Source: Deltaproteobacteria bacterium (GTDB taxonomy: Bacteria > Myxococcota_A > UBA9160 > SZUA-336). From it: a DNA stretch of 33,921 nucleotides. Shown here in pieces: positions 17,014 through 23,581 of the stretch (positions are counted from its first letter, which is position 1; each line of letters opens with the position of its first letter). The translations under genes were made by a program, and so were the position numbers. Below the pieces are notes generated by a model that searched no databases, had not been told where the DNA came from, and saw only the letters and a program-made list of their open reading frames with translations. The stretch spans positions 1 to 33,921 of the forward strand of contig VGRW01000038.1 in assembly GCA_016875225.1 (NCBI GenBank), written 5' to 3'.

Positions 17014-17535
17014 TCAGTCGGAGCGCGGCGGAAGATCGACCGAGATCACCTCGAGGCGCTCCAGCAGAGCGGACTCGAAGCGGATCAAGCTCTCGCGCTC
17101 GACGTGCATCAGTGGACCGCCGCCGCGGCGCCGGATCAACAGACCGTCGGCGCCCTCGACGAAGTCCACCACCGCGCCTACGTGCTCGACGCCGGTCTCT
17201 GTCCAGAGCGTGATCGAGCGTTCGAGTCTGCGCGCGAGGACGAGCTGGATGCTCGCACCGATACAGCGCCGCAAGAGCGCGAGTGCATGCTGCGGATCTC
17301 GGCATAGCTCGTACGGATCGCCGGAGACGTGGACCCGACCGGCGCGCAGGATTCGGAGCCACCGCCCGACCCCGTACACGGCGGCGACCTCTCCCGGGCG
17401 GCCGAGATAGATGCGGTCCTCGATCTCGGGCGGGCCGCCCCGCTGCGGCGCGTAGCGGACGACGAGCGTCGAAAGCTCGGCGTCGGCGGCCGTCACCACG
17501 GCCGCGAGTTTGCGCGTGAGAGGTCGGAGCGCCAA
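17014..17535 (-). CDS. Conserved-looking protein of unknown function (173 aa)
   Basis: I do not recognise this family. The product is 173 residues, soluble and without signal peptide or membrane segment. The C-terminal third alternates hydrophobic and polar residues with glycines (VGAVVDFVEGADGLLIRRR, then PLMHVERESLIRFES), suggesting a small beta-barrel, and the middle is helical and rich in Arg/Leu. It starts at a TTG at 17535 preceded by GGAAGG 2 nt upstream; a TAGCGT hexamer at 17544-17549 (minus strand) is a possible internal promoter. The gene lies 24 bp after the 630-aa pseudo-signalling protein, so the two are probably co-transcribed and may work together. Coding status is supported by the operon position and a full-length frame. 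Confidence 0.7.
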   Translation of the reverse strand: MALRPLTRKLAAVVTAADAELSTLVVRYAPQRGGPPEIEDRIYLGRPGEVAAVYGVGRWLRILRAGRVHVSGDPYELCRDPQHALALLRRCIGASIQLVLARRLERSITLWTETGVEHVGAVVDFVEGADGLLIRRRGGGPLMHVERESLIRFESALLERLEVISVDLPPRSD

Positions 17536-17559
17536 GCCTTCCGACGCTAGCGGAGCGCG

Positions 17560-19452
17560 TCAGCCCGGCAACTGGACCAGGATGACGTTGTCCTGCGCGC
17601 CGCTCGCGTCGATCGCGAAGCTGCCCCCCGCTCGCTCGAAGAGGTCTCGCGCGATCACCACTTCGAGGAACTCGCCGTCCGGCTCGCCCGACGGCCCGGT
17701 CAGCACCTCCTCCGGACTGTGGAAGCGAAGCAGGATGCGGTGACCCGCCGCACTTCCCTCTCCCTTCGGTCGCCAGGCGCTGCCGAGATACAGGTCTCCA
17801 CCTTGGGGAACGAGGCGCAGCGCCAGGTCGAGAAGCGAGCGGATCGCGAGCCGCACGTGGCTCTCGTCGGCGACGAGCGCAGGCGCCTGGGCGTCGAGCT
17901 CGCGGAGCACGACCAGTGACTTCGATCGCGCCGCGCTCTGACGCGCGTCGAGCTCCGCGCCCAACGCCGCGGCGAGATCGAAAGGCCGCGGCTCTGCCGG
18001 GCCGAGCCGGGCGAACCGCTCGACGCGCTGCAGCGTCTCCTCGAGCCCGCCCAGATCGTGTTCCACCAGAGCCCGCAGCTCGCGCCGGACGTGTTCGTCA
18101 TCGGGTCGCTGTTCGACGAGGTTCGCGTAGGTTCGGAAGGCCCGAAGCGGCGCGCGAATCGATTGCGCGAGCGGGATCACGAGCTGGCGCGGCGAGAGTC
18201 CGGCAGATGCCGCCGGCACCAGATCCGCTTCGAGCTCGAGCAGATCGGCCGGCTCGAGCTCGTCCTCGCCGAGGCCATTCTCCGCGAGGGTCTCGAGCAT
18301 CAGATCCTCGTCGCTCGACGCCTCGGGCTCGGCCGGAAGCTGCGTCGGCGGCGCCGCTCGAAAACCCCCGCCCCTCGCGATCGGCAGATCCGCCGGGCCG
18401 ATTCGCGGCCCCGACGCGGCTGCGCAGGTCGCGTCGGCCACGAGGTCGAGCTCGCGCAAGTTCCCCGGCCAGGCGTACTCGGCGAGTAGCTCGCGCGCGT
18501 CAGGCTCGAGCGTGAGCTCGCGACCTTGACGCTCGGCGCAGCTTCGAAACGCGGCTTCGATCAGGGCGGCTTCGTCCGTGCGCGCTCGCAGCGGTGGAAG
18601 CTCGACGCGAAGCCAGGCGAGGTCGCGAAGCGATCGCGAGAGGCCGCGGCTGCTCGAGGTGGCGGCGATCCAGCGCAGGGGCTCGAGCGCGAGCGCGCCG
18701 CTCGCGCCGAGCAGATGCGCGAGCTCGTCCTGAAGCGTGGCCCCGGCGCGATCGACGTCTTCCAGGTAGGCGGTCACACGGCGGCTCGCGGTGCGCGTCA
18801 TGACCGCGTTCTCTAGCCCGCCCGATGCCAGCGACCGCAGCGCGAACGGCACGAACGCATCGCGCGCGGGCTCGGCCAGATTGTGCACGTAGCGCGCGAG
18901 CAGTCCGCGGCGTGTCCCGGGCTCGCCGATCAGCAGGATCGGCCGATGGGCGTTGCGCGGATCGACCGCCTGGCGCAGTGCGGGCAGGTCCAGACCCGCG
19001 TAGAGCCGTTCGACCTCTCGCGTCACCCAGAGCTTGCGCGCTCGCTCGCGCAGGCTCTCCGGTCCGTCGTTCGAGCGGAGCAGGTCGCGTGCTCGGGCCT
19101 GCAGATCGTCGGGATCGAACGGAAATACGAGTCGGGCGAGTCGCCGGTCGTCGAAGAGCCGCTCCAGGCGTTCGTCGCCCTCGGACCCGGCGTCGACCGC
19201 TACGTGGAGCACGGGCGCGGCGGCGCGTCGCCGCTGTGGGATCTGACGCACGAAGGAGAGCACCCGCTCGAGCGCGTCATTGCGGCCGGAGTCATCGCCG
19301 ACACCGCAGAGGATCAGCAGGTCCGGAGGTGGAGCGCCCTTGAAGCTCGCGGCCTCGGGCGAGCCGAGCCAGACCTCGCCCAGAGCGTCGACGTGGTGGG
19401 CCAACGTCGAAGCGAGCGCCGACTCTTCGGATACCACCCAGATCGCAGCCAC
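17560..19452 (-). CDS. Pseudo-receiver / degenerate sigma54-type AAA+ / histidine-kinase-like fusion protein
   Basis: A 630-residue fusion resembling response regulator, NtrC-type ATPase and histidine kinase, but with key residues missing. Residues 1-125 resemble a receiver: PDLLILCG has Cys at the phospho-acceptor position and FPFD lacks the usual lysine of KPF. Residues 150-358 resemble the sigma54-activator AAA+ domain: Walker A is GEPGTRRG (Arg for Lys), Walker B AYLEDVD (acid order swapped), GAFTGA is absent, yet WIAATSSS, LPPLRAR and YAWPGNLREL persist. An acidic linker (372-412) follows. Residues 420-630 resemble DHp plus HATPase_c: AQSIRAPLRAF has Gln where His is expected, the N-box lacks Asn (SLLDLALRLVPQGG) and no DxGxG is seen. 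There is no HTH. It is probably a catalytically dead scaffold or sensor. GTG start at 19452 after AAGGCGGGG. Confidence 0.8.
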   Translation of the reverse strand: MAAIWVVSEESALASTLAHHVDALGEVWLGSPEAASFKGAPPPDLLILCGVGDDSGRNDALERVLSFVRQIPQRRRAAAPVLHVAVDAGSEGDERLERLFDDRRLARLVFPFDPDDLQARARDLLRSNDGPESLRERARKLWVTREVERLYAGLDLPALRQAVDPRNAHRPILLIGEPGTRRGLLARYVHNLAEPARDAFVPFALRSLASGGLENAVMTRTASRRVTAYLEDVDRAGATLQDELAHLLGASGALALEPLRWIAATSSSRGLSRSLRDLAWLRVELPPLRARTDEAALIEAAFRSCAERQGRELTLEPDARELLAEYAWPGNLRELDLVADATCAAASGPRIGPADLPIARGGGFRAAPPTQLPAEPEASSDEDLMLETLAENGLGEDELEPADLLELEADLVPAASAGLSPRQLVIPLAQSIRAPLRAFRTYANLVEQRPDDEHVRRELRALVEHDLGGLEETLQRVERFARLGPAEPRPFDLAAALGAELDARQSAARSKSLVVLRELDAQAPALVADESHVRLAIRSLLDLALRLVPQGGDLYLGSAWRPKGEGSAAGHRILLRFHSPEEVLTGPSGEPDGEFLEVVIARDLFERAGGSFAIDASGAQDNVILVQLPG

Positions 19453-19500
19453 AACCCCGCCTTCGGGCGCGCGATCCGTCGCGCCGCTCCATCGAGCGCG

Positions 19501-19520
19501 AGTCTACACCACCCGTGGTG
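19501..19520 (-). promoter_or_regulatory. Candidate promoter -10 with adjoining palindrome, upstream of the fusion gene
   Basis: In the 128-bp divergent gap 19453-19580, the minus strand has TAGACT (plus positions 19501-19506) directly abutting a palindrome CACCAC-CC-GTGGTG (19507-19520). A palindrome between -10 and -35 is a classic operator position, so the 630-aa gene may be repressed or activated there. No convincing -35 was found, and the transcript would have a leader of about 45 nt before the GTG. Confidence 0.35.
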
Positions 19521-19566
19521 AGGCTCCCCCGCCCTCCGGGGCGCCTTTTCGCGCTCCGATCGCGGC

Positions 19567-19572
19567 TATACT
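19567..19572 (+). promoter_or_regulatory. -10 element TATACT for the secreted-protein gene
   Basis: TATACT, close to the sigma70 consensus, ends 8 nt before the ATG at 19581 and no Shine-Dalgarno intervenes. Transcription would start at or within a few nt of the ATG. A -35 is not clear. Confidence 0.5.
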
Positions 19573-19580
19573 GGCCGTCC

Positions 19581-20240
19581 ATGCACACCTTTGGACTCGT
19601 CCTGCTTCTGGGTTGCACGTGGCTTGCGGCGCCCCGCTTCGCACTCGCCGAGGACCTGTCGAATCTCGATCTCGGCGGCGAATGGTATGTGTTGATCCAC
19701 TACAAGGACGCGAAGTCCGAGGACAAGTCGATCACCAAGTTCAAGGACTTCGCCTGGTCGATCCGCCAGCAAGCCGACGCGCTCGAGATCGACGAGTACC
19801 CGTACGTGCTCTTCGACGAGGGCAGCGAGGAGATCCGCCGCGCGAGCATGCGCGGACACAAGCCCTGGCAGCCGGAGGGCCTGGTGCTCGACGAGCTCTC
19901 CAAACACATCGACGTCTCGACCCGCGCGATGCGCTCGAAGCAGCTCGTGGGCAGCACCAAGAGCGGGATGAAGTCGCTGGCGCCAGAAGGGTCGGGCGGC
20001 GCGGGAGCCGTGAGCTTCGTGCGGAACTGGGACGTGACCTGGTCGCCCGATCTGGTGCGCGTGAGCGTCGTGGATTCGCTATCGGGCGGCAGCACGATGC
20101 TGGGTGGAATGGAAGAGGCGGCGGTCTTCGAGATCAAGGAGCGAGCGTCGGCGGACGAGCTTCGAGGATCCTGGAGCGAGGGTGACAAGGCGGGCAGCCT
20201 GCGCATGATTCGTGCGAAGGAGCGCCGGGTGCTGAAGTAG
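19581..20240 (+). CDS. Secreted protein of unknown function
   Basis: A 219-residue protein with a Sec-type signal peptide (MHTFGLVLLLGCTWLAAPRF, predicted cleavage near FALA-ED at residue 23). The mature part begins with a short GGEWYVLIHYKD stretch and ends with RGSWSEGDKAGSLRMIRAKE; this start-and-end pattern of beta-rich, tryptophan-containing segments recalls a lipocalin-like or similar barrel that reports ligand binding, but I cannot assign a family. No lipobox and no internal membrane segment, so periplasmic or outer-membrane-associated. The ATG at 19581 is chosen over an upstream reading (19515) because it begins the signal peptide and lies 8 nt from a good -10. A GNAT gene follows after 11 bp. 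Confidence 0.8.
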   Translation: MHTFGLVLLLGCTWLAAPRFALAEDLSNLDLGGEWYVLIHYKDAKSEDKSITKFKDFAWSIRQQADALEIDEYPYVLFDEGSEEIRRASMRGHKPWQPEGLVLDELSKHIDVSTRAMRSKQLVGSTKSGMKSLAPEGSGGAGAVSFVRNWDVTWSPDLVRVSVVDSLSGGSTMLGGMEEAAVFEIKERASADELRGSWSEGDKAGSLRMIRAKERRVLK

Positions 20241-20251
20241 CCCGGCCCGCG

Positions 20252-20722
20252 ATGATGCTCGAGATCCGCGAGGCGCGCCCGGACGACCATGCCCGAGTAC
20301 TCGAGCTCTGGCTGCGCTTGATCGATCACCATCGCGCACTCTCGCGGGATTTTCCGGCGCTGCCCGGGATCGCCTCGGCGATCGCGAGCGAGATCCGCCG
20401 CGCGACCTCGAGTCCCGACTGCCGCCTGATCGTCGCGGAGGGCGAGGGCCGGCTGGTCGGCTTCCTCTTCGCCGAAGTCGAGATCGGCGGCGGATCCCAT
20501 GCGGAGCCCGCGCCGGGCTGGATCCACGAGCTGTTCGTCGATGCGCCGCAGCGCGGCCGGGGCGTGGCGGCGCGTCTTCTCGCGGAGAGCGACGTCTTCT
20601 TCGCAGAACGCGGCTCGAAGAAGGTCTCGGTCCGCGTCGAGAGCAGCAACTCCGAGGCGTTGGAGTACTGGGGCCGGCGCGGTTTCGGCGAGCGAGCGCG
20701 CATTCTCGAACGCGTCTCTTAA
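20252..20722 (+). CDS. GNAT-family N-acetyltransferase
   Basis: A 156-residue Gcn5-related acetyltransferase. The acetyl-CoA pyrophosphate loop is DAPQRGRGVAARLL, preceded by the beta-strand IHELFVD; C-terminal SSNSEALEYWGRRGFGE is the typical NxxAxxxYxxxGF motif B. The N-terminal REARPDDHARVLELW is the usual GNAT opening. Two adjacent ATGs (20252 and 20255) could both serve; the first is used here. It begins 11 bp after the secreted-protein gene, so co-transcription is likely. Acceptor substrate unknown. Confidence 0.9.
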   Translation: MMLEIREARPDDHARVLELWLRLIDHHRALSRDFPALPGIASAIASEIRRATSSPDCRLIVAEGEGRLVGFLFAEVEIGGGSHAEPAPGWIHELFVDAPQRGRGVAARLLAESDVFFAERGSKKVSVRVESSNSEALEYWGRRGFGERARILERVS

Positions 20723-20741
20723 TTTGCTCCGTTCGACCTGC

Positions 20742-20747
20742 TAACGT
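20742..20747 (+). promoter_or_regulatory. Candidate -10 element (TAACGT) of the aminotransferase gene
   Basis: TAACGT ends 8 nt before the ATG at 20756, with GCGCCGCC between and no Shine-Dalgarno. The AT-richer CTTAATTTG stretch upstream is unusual for this GC-rich window and could be part of the promoter, but -35 spacing is poor. Confidence 0.35.
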
Positions 20748-20755
20748 GCGCCGCC

Positions 20756-22057
20756 ATGCACCCGATCGCGGCAGAGCTGAACGAGAAGATTCGCGCCGAG
20801 AGCCGAGTGACCTACGAGCTGCTCTCCGCGCGCGGCCGCGAGCTCTACTTCCCGAGGGGAATCCTCTCGCAGTCGGCCGAGGCGAAAGAGAAGGCGAACC
20901 GCTTCAACGCGACGATCGGGGAGGCGACCGAGGGCGGCGGTCCGATGGTCCTGCCCTCCGTGATCGCGCACGTGGGGGACATCTCTCCCTCCGACGCCGT
21001 GCGCTACGCGCCGCCGCAGGGACGAGCCGACCTGCGCGAGGCGTGGCGGAAAAAGCTGCTCGCGGAGAACCCGACCCTGCGCGAGCGCAGCTTCAGTCTG
21101 CCGATCGTGACGCACGCGATCACGCACGGCCTGGCGCTGGTCGGTGATCTGTTCGTCGATCCCGGTGACCGGGTGCTGATCCCGGACATGCTCTGGGACA
21201 ACTACGCGCTGAACTTCGAGACGCGCCTCGGCGGCGTGGTCGAGACGTTTCCAACCTACGACGGCGAACGCTTCAACGTTCCAGCGCTGCGCCGTGCGCT
21301 CCTGGCCGGGCCGTCGAAGCAGCTACTGCTCCTGAACTTCCCCAACAACCCGACCGGCTACATGCCCACGCCGGGCGAGGTTGGCGAGATGCGCGATGCC
21401 GTGCTCGCCGCGGCGCGCGCCGGCAAGAAGATCGTCGTGATCTGCGACGACGCCTACTTCGGCCTGCTGTTCGACGACGGCGCGATCAAGGAGTCGCCGT
21501 TCGGCTGGCTGGCCAACCTTCACGAGAACGTGCTCACGGTGAAGCTCGACGGCGCCACCAAGGAGCTCTTCGTCTGGGGTCTGCGCTGCGGGTTCCTGAC
21601 GATTGCGCCGCCGCCCGTCGGGAATCCGACCGCGCTGCTCGCGGCCCTCGAGCGCAAGCTCATGGGCGCGATCCGCGCGTCGATCTCCAACTGCGCTTCG
21701 CTCTCGCAGAGCATCGTGGCGTCCGCCTTGCGCTCGAGCACGATCGACGTCGAGCGCCGCGAGAAGCTCGAGATCCTGAAGGCGCGCGCGTCGCGCTTGC
21801 GCGAAGTGGTCTACCGAGCCAAGTACCGCCCGCTCTGGGACGTCTACCCGTTCAACGCGGGCTACTTCATGTGCATCCGCGTGAAGGGCGTCGACGCGGA
21901 GCAGCTGCGCCTGCACCTGCTCGAGAAGTACGGCGTCGGCGTGATCTCGATGGGTGCGACCGACATCCGCGTCGCGTTCTCGTGTCTCGAGGTCGGCCAG
22001 ATCGAGCCGCTCTTCGAGTGCGTTGCCGAGGCGATCGGAGACCTGAAGTCGGCGTAG
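20756..22057 (+). CDS. Class I/II PLP-dependent aminotransferase
   Basis: A fold-type I aminotransferase of 433 residues. The Asn of NFPNNPTGY (about residues 194-202) and the acidic pair CDDAYFG (D231/D232) bind the cofactor, and the PLP Schiff-base lysine is K269 in LDGATKELFVWGLRCGF. The N-terminal region has an extended RGREL-YFPRGILSQ segment and QGRADLREAW, as in the family. GYFMCIRVKG and IRVAFSCLE form the C-terminal small domain. The substrate cannot be fixed from these motifs; alanine- or aromatic-type enzymes are both possible. It stands alone between the GNAT gene and a convergent gene, with only 16 bp to the next stop. Confidence 0.9.
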   Translation: MHPIAAELNEKIRAESRVTYELLSARGRELYFPRGILSQSAEAKEKANRFNATIGEATEGGGPMVLPSVIAHVGDISPSDAVRYAPPQGRADLREAWRKKLLAENPTLRERSFSLPIVTHAITHGLALVGDLFVDPGDRVLIPDMLWDNYALNFETRLGGVVETFPTYDGERFNVPALRRALLAGPSKQLLLLNFPNNPTGYMPTPGEVGEMRDAVLAAARAGKKIVVICDDAYFGLLFDDGAIKESPFGWLANLHENVLTVKLDGATKELFVWGLRCGFLTIAPPPVGNPTALLAALERKLMGAIRASISNCASLSQSIVASALRSSTIDVERREKLEILKARASRLREVVYRAKYRPLWDVYPFNAGYFMCIRVKGVDAEQLRLHLLEKYGVGVISMGATDIRVAFSCLEVGQIEPLFECVAEAIGDLKSA

Positions 22058-22073
22058 CCGCGCGCCGCAGGCC

Positions 22074-23447
22074 TCAGTCGAGCTCCCGCGCCAGGCTCTC
22101 TCCGGCATCGAGAAGCGCCTCGGACGCGCCAGGGGCGAGCAGGCTCTGCAGCACCTCGTAGTGCCAGTGGGCGCGAGGATGCGACAGGTCCGCCGCGTGC
22201 GGCAGGTAGCGAAGCCAGCCGTTTGCGATTCCGATCACGGCGCCGATCCGAGCGGGACCGATACGATCGCGCCAGTCGAAGCCGACCTGCGTCGTCGGCT
22301 CGAGCGGCAGGCCGAGGAGGACGGCGCGACCGATGCGAAGCACCTGCAATTCCACGTCGAGCTCCCGCCGGTTCATGACGAAAAATGGGGAAGTCTTGTC
22401 GCGGACGTACAGACGAACTTGCGCAATCGCCTCGCGCGCCTCGGCCATCGGAAGTCCGCGCGTCGCGCGGCTTGCGAGGTCCCAGAGCTCGGCGAGCCGC
22501 GGCAGCGACTCGGCCGTCACGCCGAGAAGCTCGGCGATCCGCAGCTTGCGCTGCTCGAGCTCGGCCCGCGCCGCCTCGGGCGAGCGGTCGCCGAGATGAA
22601 TCGCCAGTCGAACCGCTCGGGTTCCCGCCGTCACGCGAGCGTCGTCGATCGGGTCGGGCACGGCGCCGTCGAGACTGGCGAGCACCGCGTCGGCGACCTC
22701 GCGGCCGAGCACGCGAACGGCCTCGGCACCCAGACCGACGCTCTGGCCCGGAATCGCGAGGTCCATCAGGCCGCGCGTGCGCGGGTCCACGTCCGCGTGA
22801 GCGCCGAGCAGGAAGACCGCGATCGCGCCGGTCTCGGCCTCGATCGCGCCGGCCGCTGCGCCGGGCCAGTCGGCGGAGATTTCGAGGCTGTCGTGGCCGC
22901 GGACCGTTCCGTGACAGGAATGGCGGAAGAGGACCGCGATCGGCCGGCCCGAGACCGCGTCGATGCGAAGCACCTCGACGCCTTCGTCGATTGGCGCGTC
23001 CTCGACGCGGCGATTCCTGCCGATCCGGGCTCGCGTGCGCGTCCAGGCGAGCCCGGCGGGCTCGCGTCCATGCCAGGCCTGGATGGCCGCGGCCGCAATG
23101 CCCTCGAGAATCGCCGGCACGTGCGGCGGGGCGGGCCTTCCCGCGAGCAGGTCCGCGAGTCCTGTATCCGGCCCGGAATGAGTGTGAGTGCAGGCGACGA
23201 GGATCCGCGGGACGCCGACCCCCGTCGCGGCCGCGATCCGCTCGCGCACCGAGAGCGCTTGCTCCGGGGCCATCAGGCACAGGTCCGCGGAGACGGCGAT
23301 CAGGCGGTTCGTCCCGCCGTCATCGAGCGCGATCGCCCGGGCGTGCAGCCGGTCTGCGACGGACTGCGCGGTGCCGACCCGGGCGCCGTATCCCATGAGC
23401 GACACGCCGAGCTCCGGCGTCAGGTCCACACGCGCCGCTCCCGCCAA
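22074..23447 (-). CDS. Ceramidase-fold (neutral/alkaline ceramidase family) protein, probably not a ceramidase
   Basis: The 457 residues match the N-terminal domain of the neutral/alkaline non-lysosomal ceramidase family (ARVDLTPELG, SLMGYGAR, HTHSGPD). Zinc-ligand histidines are H88 and H90 in CTHTHSGPD and H179 in RHSCHG. The ceramidase nucleophile serine of GDVSPN is here D221 in ADVDPR, so classical amide hydrolysis by serine is not expected; many environmental members of this domain lack that serine. No signal peptide is seen. Start is uncertain: TTG at 23447 gives the family N-terminus and lies downstream of the CRP-like site, whereas GTG at 23516 would run through it; I prefer TTG. Function is unknown beyond a predicted zinc-dependent hydrolase. 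Confidence 0.8.
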   Translation of the reverse strand: MAGAARVDLTPELGVSLMGYGARVGTAQSVADRLHARAIALDDGGTNRLIAVSADLCLMAPEQALSVRERIAAATGVGVPRILVACTHTHSGPDTGLADLLAGRPAPPHVPAILEGIAAAAIQAWHGREPAGLAWTRTRARIGRNRRVEDAPIDEGVEVLRIDAVSGRPIAVLFRHSCHGTVRGHDSLEISADWPGAAAGAIEAETGAIAVFLLGAHADVDPRTRGLMDLAIPGQSVGLGAEAVRVLGREVADAVLASLDGAVPDPIDDARVTAGTRAVRLAIHLGDRSPEAARAELEQRKLRIAELLGVTAESLPRLAELWDLASRATRGLPMAEAREAIAQVRLYVRDKTSPFFVMNRRELDVELQVLRIGRAVLLGLPLEPTTQVGFDWRDRIGPARIGAVIGIANGWLRYLPHAADLSHPRAHWHYEVLQSLLAPGASEALLDAGESLARELD

Positions 23448-23476
23448 TCTCGCCAGGTTCCTGCTCCGAGTTGCTG

Positions 23477-23497
23477 GTTCGAGCCAAGTGCTCGAAC
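23477..23497. promoter_or_regulatory. Operator-like inverted repeat in the divergent region
   Basis: GTTCGAG (23477-23483) and CTCGAAC (23491-23497) form a perfect 7-bp inverted repeat with a 7-nt spacer, just upstream of the ceramidase-fold gene and 5 bp from the CRP-type site. It could be a regulator-binding site or an RNA hairpin in the short leader. Confidence 0.4.
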
Positions 23498-23501
23498 TGG
23501 T

Positions 23502-23517
23502 TGTGATTCTGGTCACA
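23502..23517. promoter_or_regulatory. CRP-type binding site TGTGA-N6-TCACA
   Basis: TGTGATTCTGGTCACA matches the E. coli CRP half-sites perfectly, in a 135-bp region between divergent genes. Its centre is near 23509.5. A -10-like GATACA/TACAGA near 23539-23546 places a start near 23551, so the site would be centred about 41.5 bp upstream, the class II activator position for the M23 gene. Whether a CRP/FNR-family regulator of this organism uses this consensus is not known from the window. Confidence 0.6.
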
Positions 23518-23581
23518 GTCTCGAATCGGTCGGACTGCGATACAGATACAGGGAGTTCTCGCCCGTTTGCGGAGGCATAGC

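Noticed and set aside
23476-23497. GGTTCGAGCC resembling a tRNA T-arm
   Set aside because: No acceptor, D or anticodon arm can be built around it and no CCA-type end follows; it is half of an inverted repeat.
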